Below, one piece after another: positions 21,796 through 33,700 of a DNA stretch of 64,000 bases. This DNA comes from Phoronis australis. Taxonomy: Eukaryota > Phoronida > Phoronidae. The translations under genes and the position numbers were made by a program. The DNA lies in NCBI GenBank assembly GCA_002633005.1, contig NMRA01000069.1:850990-914989 (forward strand). Reading direction: 5' to 3'. Within the stretch, counting starts at the first letter, position 1. The number at the start of each line of letters is the position of its first letter. Below the pieces are notes generated by a model, which saw nothing but the letters and a program-made list of their open reading frames with translations, was not told where the DNA came from and searched no databases.

Positions 21796-24700
21796 CTATC
21801 TGTTATCCCTGTCCACTTTCTGGTAATTGAATTTCCCCGTCATCTCCTTCGGCAGTGGCTCCCATCCAGGACATGGCACCTGGCCGGGCACTTCGCATAT
21901 GCACCACCTAGGGGCATTGTATCCAAAATTGGCTGGATTCTCTTTCTTCTCCATAGCAAGAGCTTCTTCAGCCAGCTTCTGCCTGAAAAGATTGAAATTA
22001 AGGTAAAGTAGATGTTCTTTACTGTCCAGTTAATTCAGAAAAAAATAAATTTAAAAGTACATAGAGTGTTATTTAAGTGACATGACTACTGCCTTGGGAC
22101 ATCCCATTTCACACAATGGCCAGAGCTGACCGACCTAATGTTGCGATGATCACAAAAAATCGAGTCTGACATGAAATCAGGTAAAATCTCACCAACTTCT
22201 TCACATTGTGGGTAGTCCCTGCAATTTTTCAAAATACTGACTGGTGGCAGCTACGGTACAAACCTTGAAGATGTAAAATCATTACACATCTTTGGTGGGA
22301 AAAATCAAAAATAAAACTTCACTTGTCTGCCATATCGTGTCCTAAATTGGTGAGATTTTAACATGAGGTAAATTAACACTTCTTGTTTTCTCTGGTTACC
22401 CTGTCAGGACTGCTAACTCACGAAGCTCATAATCTGTAACTTTTGTGCTAAAAATCCATACTTTATTCGTTAAAATTAATAGGATTTGTAAGATTTTAAA
22501 ACAATTTAGATATCAATCAAGAGATGGAGTGAAACAAATGTAAACAAAAATTTCAGTTTCATATTGTGATAACTAAAAAGGTCTACTAACACTAAATACA
22601 TCGCAAACATTTGCTGGTTTCTCCAACCTTCATATCAATATTGAAAAAAAACAAATTAAAGCTGTTTGGTTTGGTATAAAAAAATTGGGTGAAATCACAA
22701 CCAAAGAAATCCTTTCAAGGACAAAAATAGTTGGAGTTGATTTCAAGTTGATTTAAAGTGATGGTAGATCAAAAGAGATGAAAAAGGAGAAAACTGGAAA
22801 TAAAAACCAAAAAAAGAGGAAACCCTCTTTAAAAGAGGAAAATTCCAAGCCCTGGTATTGGCAAAAATGATCAAAATTCAATCGCCGTGTGTTCTTCGAT
22901 GACAGCCGTACTATATAAAGTTTTCAAATAATCAAAGCAAAATTTAACTGCTCCGCCATATTTGGTTCTAATCTGCATGCATGTCAAAAATTTATATATT
23001 AATTAACTTATTTATTTCATTTTTCATTCATCTGTACATATCATTGTTCATTTTATTTATTTATATTATTAATCTATTTATTGTAATTTTGAGGACCATG
23101 TGGTAGATAAGTTTTACACTTACCATGTTTTTTATCCTCTATAAATAAAGTTATTTATTATTACTATTATTGCTATTACTATTACTACTATTATTATTAT
23201 AAAGAAACATTACCATAAATATAAACAATGGCATTAGTTGTTGTCAGAGTGCTTGTAAACCCCTCTATTATCACAAAAACCAACTTTTGATTTAATGAAA
23301 TTGGTCTCAAATTGTGCCTCAACGAAATTTCAACTCTTTGACCGAACTGACACTTCATTATTGCTAGAGTCCCGTCTCTACAACTTGGCTTGTCATGCCG
23401 TGTCATTTTACGCACCACGCATCATGATCTCAAGGAATAATGAATTGTCAGTTCTTCGCAAACCCAGAAATCTCCGCTCGTCTTGGTAAGAATCAAAATA
23501 TTTACCAATTATAGAACACTACCTGATCTAAACCCAAAGGTTTACTTCTTGGGACAGTACATGGGTTTTTCACTGCGCCCTTTTTAATCATTATTTTTAT
23601 TAATTATTAAAATACTTACTCTGTTTTTCCTACCACTTTCTTCACATGATCAATAATAGAGTCTGCAGACTTACTATCACAGTCAATTAATACTTGTTCA
23701 CCAGAATCTGAAATAAGAGGTGCTACATCTGCAGCATAGGACATTGATATCCTCAACAAGACATCCATAATGCAGCCACACTGTATACAAACCATTTTGT
23801 ATGCTCTTTGGTCTGGTTTTCCACTTTTGCGCGAACGCGTAAGGTATAAAAAGGATTGGGGACAAGTGAAATTGTATTTTTTGCTTTTCCCACGAAAGAT
23901 CATTTTACATGCTCGAGGTTTGTACCATAGTTACCACCCGACAATATTTTGAAATGTTGTGGACATTCACAATGATGTTAGAGGCCTTTGAAAAAACGAA
24001 AAATGGCTATTTTGGTAATATTTTTGCAAGAAATATCTGCAATTTTACTGTACCTTAATTACCAAGGGTCGAATAACTCTGTAAGTATTAACAATAGGCC
24101 AACAAAACTGAAAATTCTTGATAACGACAGTTTAATAAAAATCTGTGCTTATGAAGGATCAAAAATCCCATGTGTGATAGAGTTCTTTTGAAAAATCTTG
24201 ATTTTAAACTTGATTGTTGTGACTTCCACAAATGTGATTCTTTTGTTTCAAAACATGACTCAAGGTTTTTTAAAAATGGCTCATTGCTTGAATAGGTCAT
24301 GCTGGGAGAACACTGTCGCATATTTCTATTCAGGAGTTTTTAAACACGACTCACTATAATGTTTGACTGCAGGTAATGAGAACACTTTAATACAGACCAC
24401 AGCTCATACATACATTTGCGAACCTCAAAAACTAATAAGTGGCCACAGCTGCAAGCATTTCACCATAATACATACTCATTACAAGAATTTACCTCAGGAA
24501 TAACTAATGTCTTAATTGCATATGAAGATGATATTTACCCCCAACCATAATGAGAGGAATGAAATGTGATTACTTCTCACCAGCAGCATCTACTCCAAAC
24601 TGGAGTCAAACAATCGAGTACAGAGACGACCTATTCCACTTACACAGTGCTTTAAATCGTCAAAATTTGACAACAGTATGTTTTGAAAATCTAAAGGCTT

Positions 24701-26931
24701 TGTTTTATCTACAAATATTAACGCCTAAAAAAGGTTCCAGGTGATCAGTGCAATGGGGTCACTGGAGCGGCTTGCGCTCGTCTGACACAACATGTACCAT
24801 GCTGCGGGCAATAATTTTTTTAACAATAATCCTACAAATGCTTTTTCGCAATAAAACTGAGTAAGTGCATCCCTTAGTTTTAATTTTGGTATAGATACGT
24901 ACCAAGGTAACATCTGATAAAGGGAGTTGGTGCTAAGTTCTTGAAGGTCACTATTTGAACTGATGGATTCTTGTACTGCACCTGAGCCAAGTTCCAAAAT
25001 ACAAAGTTCCTGAAAAATAATAATGTTCATCTTAATATCTAAAGGCATCTTGTTTTCATTGGATAATTAACATGCAAATAAACCAGGTTACTCAACCGCA
25101 TGAAGAATGCAGTTTTTGCAGTGGAGAACCAGTCGAGAAAAAATTGCTCATTTGTAGTTACTATGTAAATTTGTGCAATCTTTTTGTCCTTATTACATTG
25201 CATAAATCAAAGAGTTAATTTGTCTCTAACTTTTGGTATTGACGATATAATCTCCAGCACATTCACAGGATCAAAAATGTTTGAATTTATTTAATAATAA
25301 CATGAGGCAAGTGCCACATATACCACCAGAGATCTGCCAAATGTTTGCCAGTTTTCTATTTTAAATTAGAAATATTTGAATAATACAAAACCGAGAAATT
25401 TATTTTCAAAAAGTTGCTAATTACAAGTTTTCAACAGTCAGTGGACCACTATGGTTCCTGTGTTAGCAAACACTGAAAGCATTATGTGGCCCAAGGTGAC
25501 TGCGAGTAAGTGGAAAGCGGATAATATCAACATCGTTTGTATTTATCCCAGTTCAATTTTACCGGTTGTTTATATTGTCTGTGAGTATGACTGAAAATTA
25601 AATGTTTTAAAAAACATTAGTTGCTGATAACGAGTTATAAGCAGAATCAAACCTGCAATCACCACAGTCGTAGTTTATGAATGACAATATTTTTAGCATA
25701 TTTAACAGTTCTTACCCTATATTCAGCTCAGAACTGAAAGTGAGTCGAATTTTTTTCACAAATTTGTGAAATGGATAAAAATCAAATAAATGGGGAAAAT
25801 ACTTGTTGAGTATGCTAGTAGGTCTGCTAGTCAAATTAAATTCCCTTAGGATATTTAGGGAACCATAAACAGTCTTATTTCACCTCCTTTTACCTCTCTC
25901 TAACAATGATGAATCTAATCGTCTGCCATCACGTACTCTCAAAGTTTGACCTAATGACATCATATTATAATTAGTAGTGCCCCATTGAAAGCCAATGAGC
26001 AAAGTGAGTACTTTAGTTCACGAGTTCACCACTAGGTAATCATGAAAATGGCAGCAGAGTGACAGGCTAAATAGTAAAGTGTTATACCTTCGAGTGAATT
26101 TAACTTCTTTTGAAGTGCTTGATTTCATAGTAGTTATATTCGGTGGATTATTTATGCAGATAAATGTTTTCACGTGATTGCAGTTTTGATGCATGTATGT
26201 CAATTGTGCAATTTGAATGTATATGTAAGACACTAAACTTTACATTTACACTGTACGGACTTCCTATATTTGAGGGCTGGTTTGCTTCAACTAATTTAAC
26301 TACCTACTTAAAGTAACCAGCCTCGAGATAGTCGTAAGTGTCAACATTGATCCAATAGATATAAATGTCAACAGACTACCAAGTAGCTGAACAAGACATC
26401 ACCATAGTTGGACAGATGGTCACCTTGTAACATATGGAGGTTGTGATCCCTTCACCTCTGACCTAATGTATGTTATTTAGAGAACCAGGCAATCACTGAA
26501 TAAATTCCCTGTTATGCAGCAGACGGACTGGTTCTCTTAATCAGGGATGCTAAATCCAACCAGTGGGCAGTGGCAGTGGTCTGCCAGTGCCCTAGACAGA
26601 GACCGTCTCTAGTTGGTTCTGCAGAGATGGTGTAGACTGTTAGCCAGTACTAGTCTAGTTTTAGCAGCTTTTAGCTGAATGGTTAGTACGCTCGCCGGTT
26701 ATATCGGGGTCTCTGGTTCGATTCCCGGGTCGGGTAATCATATTGGATTCCTACAATTACCAAGTGTAGGCGTGTAACACACCTTAATCCTTCACTCTCT
26801 TTGTTGTACTTAGAATGTGGTGCAACATAGTTCACTGACATAATCCTAACATTGTCTTTGAATACGATTTCGCCCTTGTTCAAGTAGTCAAGTGTCCTCC
26901 TGAATGCGGCCCTTCCTTTCATAAACGGCAT
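21796..26931 (-). CDS. MRPS25: Mitochondrial small ribosomal subunit protein mS25, 4 coding exons
   Basis: Exons in transcript order are 26931-26783, 25009-24903, 23707-23620 and 21982-21796. Introns have GT..AG ends and phases 2, 1 and 2. The total is 531 nt, giving 176 aa plus stop (vertebrate mS25 is ~173 aa). The protein opens [20 protein letters not shown], continues through [15 protein letters not shown] and [14 protein letters not shown], and ends with [19 protein letters not shown], all hallmarks of the mS25 family. The middle is the thioredoxin-like L51/S25/CI-B8 fold. C142, C144 and C152 form C-x-C-x7-C, the same spacing as the human residues that help hold an Fe-S cluster with bS16m. 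The product acts in the mitochondrial matrix as a structural part of the 28S subunit. The start is the first ATG of the conserved N-terminus. The gene is divergent from the ARMC10-like gene and tail to tail with RBSN. Confidence 0.96.
22780..22860 (+). repeat. Dispersed repeat R5, copy 2, in MRPS25 intron 3
   Basis: Positions 22800-22860 (ataaaaaccaaaaaaagagg, then ctttaaaagagg, then aaaattccaagccctgg) match 20400-20465 and the inverted 63520-63590. Confidence 0.75.
23151..23201 (+). repeat. (TTA)n/(CTATTA)n microsatellite in MRPS25 intron 3
   Basis: An imperfect trinucleotide run of tta, cta and tat units, next to AT-rich sequence at 22990-23090. Confidence 0.95.
26672..26760 (+). repeat. 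tRNA-derived SINE head, copy 2, in MRPS25 intron 1
   Basis: It has an A-box-like tagctgaatggttagtacgc and a perfect B box, ggttcgattcc, 33 bp further on. It lies 23 bp from the MRPS25 exon 1 donor on the opposite strand. The anticodon arm does not fold canonically, so I call it a SINE head rather than a functional tRNA gene. Confidence 0.75.
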
Positions 26932-27588
26932 CCTTTCCGGGGAGCTCCCTGCTTCAGGCTTTTCTTAAACTAATTTAGAAACCGTACTCTGTTGAAGTGC
27001 GTCCATCGGCGGCACACAAAAAACTTATGAAGCAACTTTTATCTGAACAGCACCACCGACTACAATCACGCTTTTTCAGTCACCTCCATGTACGAGTAGG
27101 GTACCCCCTATTGGTGACCTATTTGTTATATGTGAACAGATTATTTTCTGGAAAGCACATGGAAATAAATACAATTTACAATAGGTAAATTGAGGATATT
27201 GTAAAAAGTTGACGTTGACTTAAATATTTCATTTTATCTATAAAACGTCTTTAAGTGTCCAGTGATTCGTTTTAAAGATAAAATAAAAACATTAATGCAT
27301 GGTAAAAACCAGCTGTAAATTGTTCCCCTAAAAGAAACTGCACAGACCCTGCTGTATATTTGTTTTCAAGCTGACGTAAATTTTGTCCGTCTGCACCTTC
27401 ATCCATCAGTATCTTTTTCTAAATTTGGATGCAAATGCCAACGCTTGACTATCAAAGTCATGCGCAAGTTTACATCCTAAATTTTGGTAACACGGAATCC
27501 AATAGTGGTTATTGTCACAGAAACGAATCCGGGGTAATCGCAGAACAGCTGAGTGACTGAACTGAAGCCGAAGCCGACGGTGTGAAAA
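26932..27588. promoter_or_regulatory. Divergent intergenic region between MRPS25 and the ARMC10-like gene
   Basis: Only 657 bp separate the two start codons, so one shared bidirectional promoter is likely. I see no convincing TATA box at either end. A TGCGCA core at about 27464 resembles an NRF-1 half site, but one short match is weak evidence. Both products are linked to mitochondria, so co-regulation is plausible but inferred. Confidence 0.5.
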
Positions 27589-27718
27589 ATGGCTGCCGAC
27601 CAGAAAACTTCTTCGCGAATCGCAGCGTTGGTAGCGCTCATAGCTGGAATTGTATATGTTTCCTACCGATTCACTCGTGACTATTGGACTGGAAGACTAG
27701 AGCCATTCGAGGAGGAAG
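27589..27718 (+). other. ARMC10: ARMC10-like exon 1: start codon and membrane anchor
   Basis: Residues 1-43 hold a short polar start, the hydrophobic stretch IAALVALIAGIVYVSY, then RFTRDYW. The basic residues just after the segment fit a tail facing the cytosol from the outer mitochondrial membrane, as known for ARMC10 and ARMCX proteins. The donor gtttgt at 27719 opens a 15.3-kb intron. Confidence 0.88.
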
Positions 27719-30700
27719 GTTTGTGCGTGTGCATGTGTGTACGTGTGTGTGTGTGTGTGTTTTGTATTTCCTCTAGAAGATATTGGAACCAGTCCCTTTC
27801 TCCGGTTGTGTAGTAGACAGTGATCAGCGTCTCTAGCTGGCCCAGTAGAGGCGGTGGAGCTTCTAAGTAGCTTCGTACGCTGGAAGCTTTTTGGCAAATT
27901 ATGCCTCACACTGACTAAAACCTCAAAGTCATGTTGTTACAAACACAGGCGTCCTCAGCTTCTGATTGTCCCCAATACACTACACTACATATAGTATTAC
28001 AAGGTATGACGCTCCCGACTAGAAATTCCACGGGTGCTTCACTTCAGCCCTCCATAGCTAACATAAAACTCAATAAATTTACACAAAACAAGGTTTCAAC
28101 AAACCATTGGCAATTGTTCTTTCTTCCAATACCATTCACGGTGTCCTGTTTCGGCGACTTCGTAAGAAGAAAGCAGTCAAAGAACAAAAATGTTCACAAA
28201 AAGCCCAAACACACTTCCATCTTGGACGGCTCTAGGTCAAGGATGGTACGGAAATTACTGATGATTTACGGATGGACGGCATTATCGACATCTCATGACT
28301 TAACGCGACAAATTGGCAATTTCCATACCGTACTTTGACTGCGAATTTCTTACGAAGTCGCAGGAACAGGACACCGTGAATGGTATTGGAAGAAAGAACA
28401 GTTGCCAATGGTTTGTTGAAACCTTGTTCTATGTAATTTTATTTTTAGTTTTATGTTAGCTATGGAGGGCTGAAGTGAAGCACCCGTGGAATTTCTAGTC
28501 AGGAGTGTCATACCTTGTAGTATTAATATGTAGTGTAGTGTATTGGGGACGATCAGGAGCTGAGGACGCCTGTGGTTACAAATACCTTTTGCGCATAGTT
28601 CATAAAGGGACACCTTAGGGCATGCCCACCTTTGGCCTTTGATGTATTTGGGCAATTCCATGATAAGGTCAACTTAGAGACAAAAAATTTAAGTTGTGAC
28701 TATTTTTCTGGTCTCATCTGAAAGCCCAGTCCCTGTAGTTTCATTACCTATATTGGATTGTCCTGTAACTTTCAATTTTTTGCCTAAGCAGACCCATTTT
28801 TGGGTCACCTGACCCTGAAAATTAGCTCGATTTTCATGTGTGTTCAACTTTGGCTCATCATTGACCTGTCGGGGTCAAAGGTCAACTCCCAGGATATGGT
28901 ACTGTACGTCCGTCACAGAAAACAACTAAAACGTTTAGTTATGTTAAAAGTTTTCTATCACAAATAACTTGTTACTTAATACTATTGATCAAAATTTTAG
29001 ATCCCAGGGATTATTTGTTAAGTCAGAAATTGTGATAAAAATTTGTACATCCGTCACGTGCGTCTGTCAGGTACGTCCGTCACACCTATGAAATTACAAC
29101 TTTTCAGGCAATAAAAATAACCTTATGTCTTATTTTTACTTTCTAAATTTGCAGAAGATAAAATGTTTCTCACACCCAAGAACTTTTAAATGGTTAAGTA
29201 TTACAAAGACAGCTTTGAAATCGAGTAAAACAGTTGGACCACATTATAAAATGTAAATGAAACAAAAAATTAATTTAATGAACTTATTGTTTTTTTGTTG
29301 CTGCCCAGTGTTTGTAAAGAAATACTTTGCTTTAGGAAAATTCAAGATACAAAAATATTCAAAAAGAATTCCTAAGGTCCTCTAAAGTATAAATAAACAA
29401 GAGACCTGAAGGAATACAAGTCAAGTTGTAGTTGCACTGGAATCAATGTATTATTTGTGCTCTGGCCTTCTATGCTATGTTTTGTGTTGAAAAAGTCGAT
29501 GCTGGGCATTTTTAAGAGGTAGCAACATGTCACTTACATTATTGAGCATTTTTGTCACACCTTCATTGACTGTAGTCACTCTCGTTTTGTTTTGTAGTGT
29601 CTTGGGTGTTTTGTATGAAATGATTTCATGACAAAAGATTAAATCACCTTATCTTGCATATTTTTGTCAAAACAGGAACTTTAACCTTGCAATCTGGGGC
29701 TAATTTTTTCTGCAAAGCTTTCGAGAAGATTAAATCGGCGTTTAGGAACGAAAGAGGAAATTGTTAGAGACCACGGGAAGAACAGAATGCAACTGGGAGA
29801 AGAATAAACATCTGCCGGAATGTACTCTGAAACTCTTAAAAATGCCATCATGGATCAAGTAATTCGTACCTATGGGAACCGTGATGTAAAATTATTTAAT
29901 GCCTCTCTTTAAAATTGAAAAGAAGGAATGAGTTAAAGAGCTGGATGAAAAGCTGATCATACTAATGACTAAATAAAGACTAGTATCTGATAAGTTTATT
30001 AGCTCCACATAGTTTTAAATTGTAACCCTAAATGTAATGTTACTTAATGTTTGGTTTTCACACTGGAAGACAGCACAGTGTTTTGAAGCAAAATATGAAT
30101 GCCATAAGTTGATGCTGTCAACTAAACCATGCTGAACAAATTGTCTGCTTTACACTTTGTTACGTATAAGAAAATACTGAAGTCCTGTTACTAATATTTT
30201 TAAAACATCATCTTCAGTACATATTTAAACGGGCATGCAACAGAATCATCAACAACGTGGCCCGGAGAATAAGTCTGTACAAGCGCAGGACGAATTCTAG
30301 TTTAAAAAACAAATGATTAAAATGTTTCGAGTACAATAATGATTAGTAATGTTTAAACTTTAGTTCACATTTTGCATTTTGACAGTCATATTTATCTATT
30401 AGCTTTGAATTAGTATTCTACTTAATGCATAAAAACAGTTTTCCTGATAACCAACAGGTATCAAATACAAAATGGTTATCACTCTCATTCTATCTATCTA
30501 TATTGCTCACTAGCTTCGAAGGGCAGTGAGGATTTTAGGAGATTGTTTTATATCTTTAATCAAATGTATTGAAAACTTGAAATCCTAGAGTACATTCCCA
30601 GCATAGGCCTACCTGTGATGATTTCATCCAAAAGGTCAATCGGTGCATTTTTATGAAAAAACATTGGATCAATAGCAAAAGACAAATGTAGCTTAAATAC

Positions 30701-33700
30701 TGCAAAAGTTTGAATTATTCTGACTTGATATCTTAGTCACAACAAACAATTTAATACTAGAAATTCGGAGTGTACATTCATCACATACATCCGTCACGTA
30801 TGTCCATCACACTCACTCAACTGACAGAAATTCTTAGAAGATATTCTCAAAAACACAATGTGTTGTACTTTGCAAACATTCCACTAAATCATCATATAAA
30901 ACAAAATCTTGTATCTAAATGTAACTCACAGAAAATTAATGTTAAAATTTATTTTCAAAAATTCAAATTCTCTGCCTACGTCCATCACACCCCTTCCCTT
31001 TAAAGGTGATTTTCTCAGGTAAAAAGATAGGAGAAAATCTGATAATGCTTTGAAAGCTATTGATGAGACCTAACAATTGATGTATTAATTATTTTTCTTG
31101 GATGAACATTTTTTTCACAATTGATCAAAATGTTCTCCTATTTTAAGTCCGTCACAAATGCAATTGCCAATATAATTCCTTCCAACTTGAACAAATACTC
31201 CTGTTATTAAACTTTTTCTTTGAGCAGTCCCTCGTTCAGTTCCCAAAACCGGTAACTCGTCATTTTTATACTGCACACGTCGGGATATTACGTAATACCA
31301 CCTGCTACGCGCAGTGTTAAAAATGGCGAGTTACCGAAAAAGTTCGATATCGGGAGTATTTCTTCGAGTTGGAAGGAATTCGATGGCCTCCGAAGGTGAC
31401 CCTCTATGCACAAACGGTATTTATAACAATGTGACTGTGATGTTTTAGTCAGTGTGAGGTATAATTTGCGTAAAAGCTTCTTGCGTATGAAGCTCCTATA
31501 TGACCTCCACGGTCTCTATTGGACCACCTAGAGATGGTTATCACTGTCTAGGGAGGGTGAGGGTTGTTAGCTGGGTATATTTAACTTTGTAGCCCTAAAT
31601 GTAAGCAGCTAACTGGGTGAAGACTAGAAAGTAGGTCCCACCACCATCTGAACTGCTGGATCAGTGGAGACTAGTCTAAATTGTCAAAACACAGCTAACA
31701 ATCATGAATTTTACATATATAGACCTCGCAGTTTTACACAACTTGTATAGTTTTGCTTGTCACTTAGGCCTAGTCAAGAAACTTAATCAACATGTAGAGC
31801 TAGCGACGAGACCTGGCTAATTACACAATACATTGCCTTTGGCTGTGGATGCAGATGGTGTATAGGCCTATGGTATACAAGGGGAGTGATGGCCCTGTAT
31901 TTGTTTTAAGGGGAATCAGTGTTCAACAGTTGTAACGGTTCACTTTTTGATTGATAAAGTAAAGCTTATACTGAACAATATTTATGGAAATAGTTATCGG
32001 TGAATAATGAATTGCATAAAGGTATAGTAATTACTATAGCCGAAATTGACAGTCCCAGCAATCGAACTGCCGACCCCAATAAAACCGACGAGCATGCTAA
32101 CCATTCAGCTTTAGGCAAATTGTCCGTTAGCGAGTGGATTCACTGGAAGTACGTTTCACAACAGATATATACGCCGTCTCCCTTAATTTTTTGTCCTAAA
32201 TATGCGTCATTTGCATCAATTTGGTAATTGTATTAAATGTAACTTAATTACAAGAATAAGGGATTGGAGACCATGTAAATCGACAAAGGTATATTTACGT
32301 GTAATTCTGAACGTGTTGAGCTTAAGTACTACTTCTCCGTATATTTTCTCTCAAAAGTTATCACCATATGCCCGGTAGGTTTGGTGGACCAAGTAGGTAA
32401 AATTGCATCGCCCTTTAATGCCGCAGGTTTACAGGGGCGATGGCCTACCCCCTAGGAAATTTATTCATTTAAAAATAAAATCAAATGGAAGTGCATATGT
32501 GGGTTATAGTTAACACATTGTATACCGTGACTCTGGAGCCAATTTTGTTTACACTATCTGACCAAATCCATAAAAATCTGTTGAGTTTTACTTGATCTTC
32601 CATCACCGGGTGCCATTTTGAGGAATTTAAGTGAAATCATATCTGTTGACGAAATAAATTTTCAAGGGACAAAAATTCTTCACTGAATATCTTCCCATGC
32701 TACTTTTTGCAAGTGTCAGTGTGAGAGGTCACGTGCTTCGCTGTTATGGGCTTGTTGTTTAACTCGTATAACGTCAACTGAAATTCTGTTTATCACACGC
32801 AGTGAAAAAATTTATGTCATATTAATTCACGTAGACATGCTTCATCAGGGATATGTATAGAACCTGAAAGGATAGTTCAAGAAAGTAATCGCTTTTTATT
32901 TTAAGTATAAAATGTATTTTTGACAAAGTGAAAGCCTCATATTTGGTGACTATTTTGGCTACCGCATGTTTTAAATGCATGGGTGAGATTAGTACAGAAA
33001 CTGATGGGGAGGACTGTAGGCCTTGTATAGCCAGCCGAGGGGTTAAGTGTTGTCTATGCTCCAAGTAGCAAATCTTGCAGTCAACCAACATTCTCCTTGG
33101 CCATTACAACTGTTAAAGTGAAAATGGCCTATGAAACATCGTCTCCCTGCACCATCATTTCTCTGGCTTTTATAACAAAGAAAAACTTGTTGTCCAGTTG
33201 AAAACACAGTATGTTTGGGACAGCTATAGTGCAATGCGTTTTAGTGGTTTAGTCATGCTTGTTGGACAATTTCTTTTGTTTACCAGATTTGTTTTGCCGT
33301 TGCCTTTGCTTAACACACTTCAGAACTGCTGCCCCTTAGCCACATGTTTTTTAAAGAGAAAGAAATCCTCAAATGCCCAGTGAGGGTAAGTGTACGTGAT
33401 TTTTCGTAGAAAAGTAGGGCTGACACACGCCTCAAAATCAAATCATGGAAGGCCCCTATCTTTGGCCAAGTGATAGCGTTTCTGTTACAGTCAAACGTAG
33501 TATTTTACCGAGACATGGGTCTGCACTGTTGTTCATTGTATCTTACATCACCTTCAAACGGCATAACTACCCATGCTTTTTGTCAAAAAGTTTTGATTTG
33601 GGCCACTTAGCATTATGACATTGGTCTCATATTGTTCCTTAGTCAAAAAAGTTATTTCTTGGGTTGGGGAGAACTGACAGTTCGTACTTTCTTCTACCCT

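Larger units (their letters stand above)
27814..31550. mobile_element. Element B copy with two nested insertions
   Basis: The terminal inverted repeats tagacagtgatcagcgtctc and gagatggttatcactgtcta are homologous to those of the 3605-4534 copy. The left arm is broken by the 27944-28574 element and again by a 2.5-kb element. Without them about 0.6 kb of element B remains. The inner ends of both arms meet as a hairpin at 31172-31380. No clear target duplication is left. Confidence 0.85.

Noticed and set aside
24725-25048. 107-residue frame on the - strand as a separate gene
   Set aside because: It overlaps MRPS25 exon 2 in the wrong frame. The correct frame gives [20 protein letters not shown], which joins cleanly to both neighbours.
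26672-26745. Functional tRNA gene
   Set aside because: A and B boxes are present, but the anticodon arm does not pair canonically and two diverged relatives share the same layout, which fits a SINE head.
27931-28338. 135-residue open frame in intron 1
   Set aside because: It lies in the arm and loop of the fold-back element and has no domain; its antisense arm gives an equally open frame.
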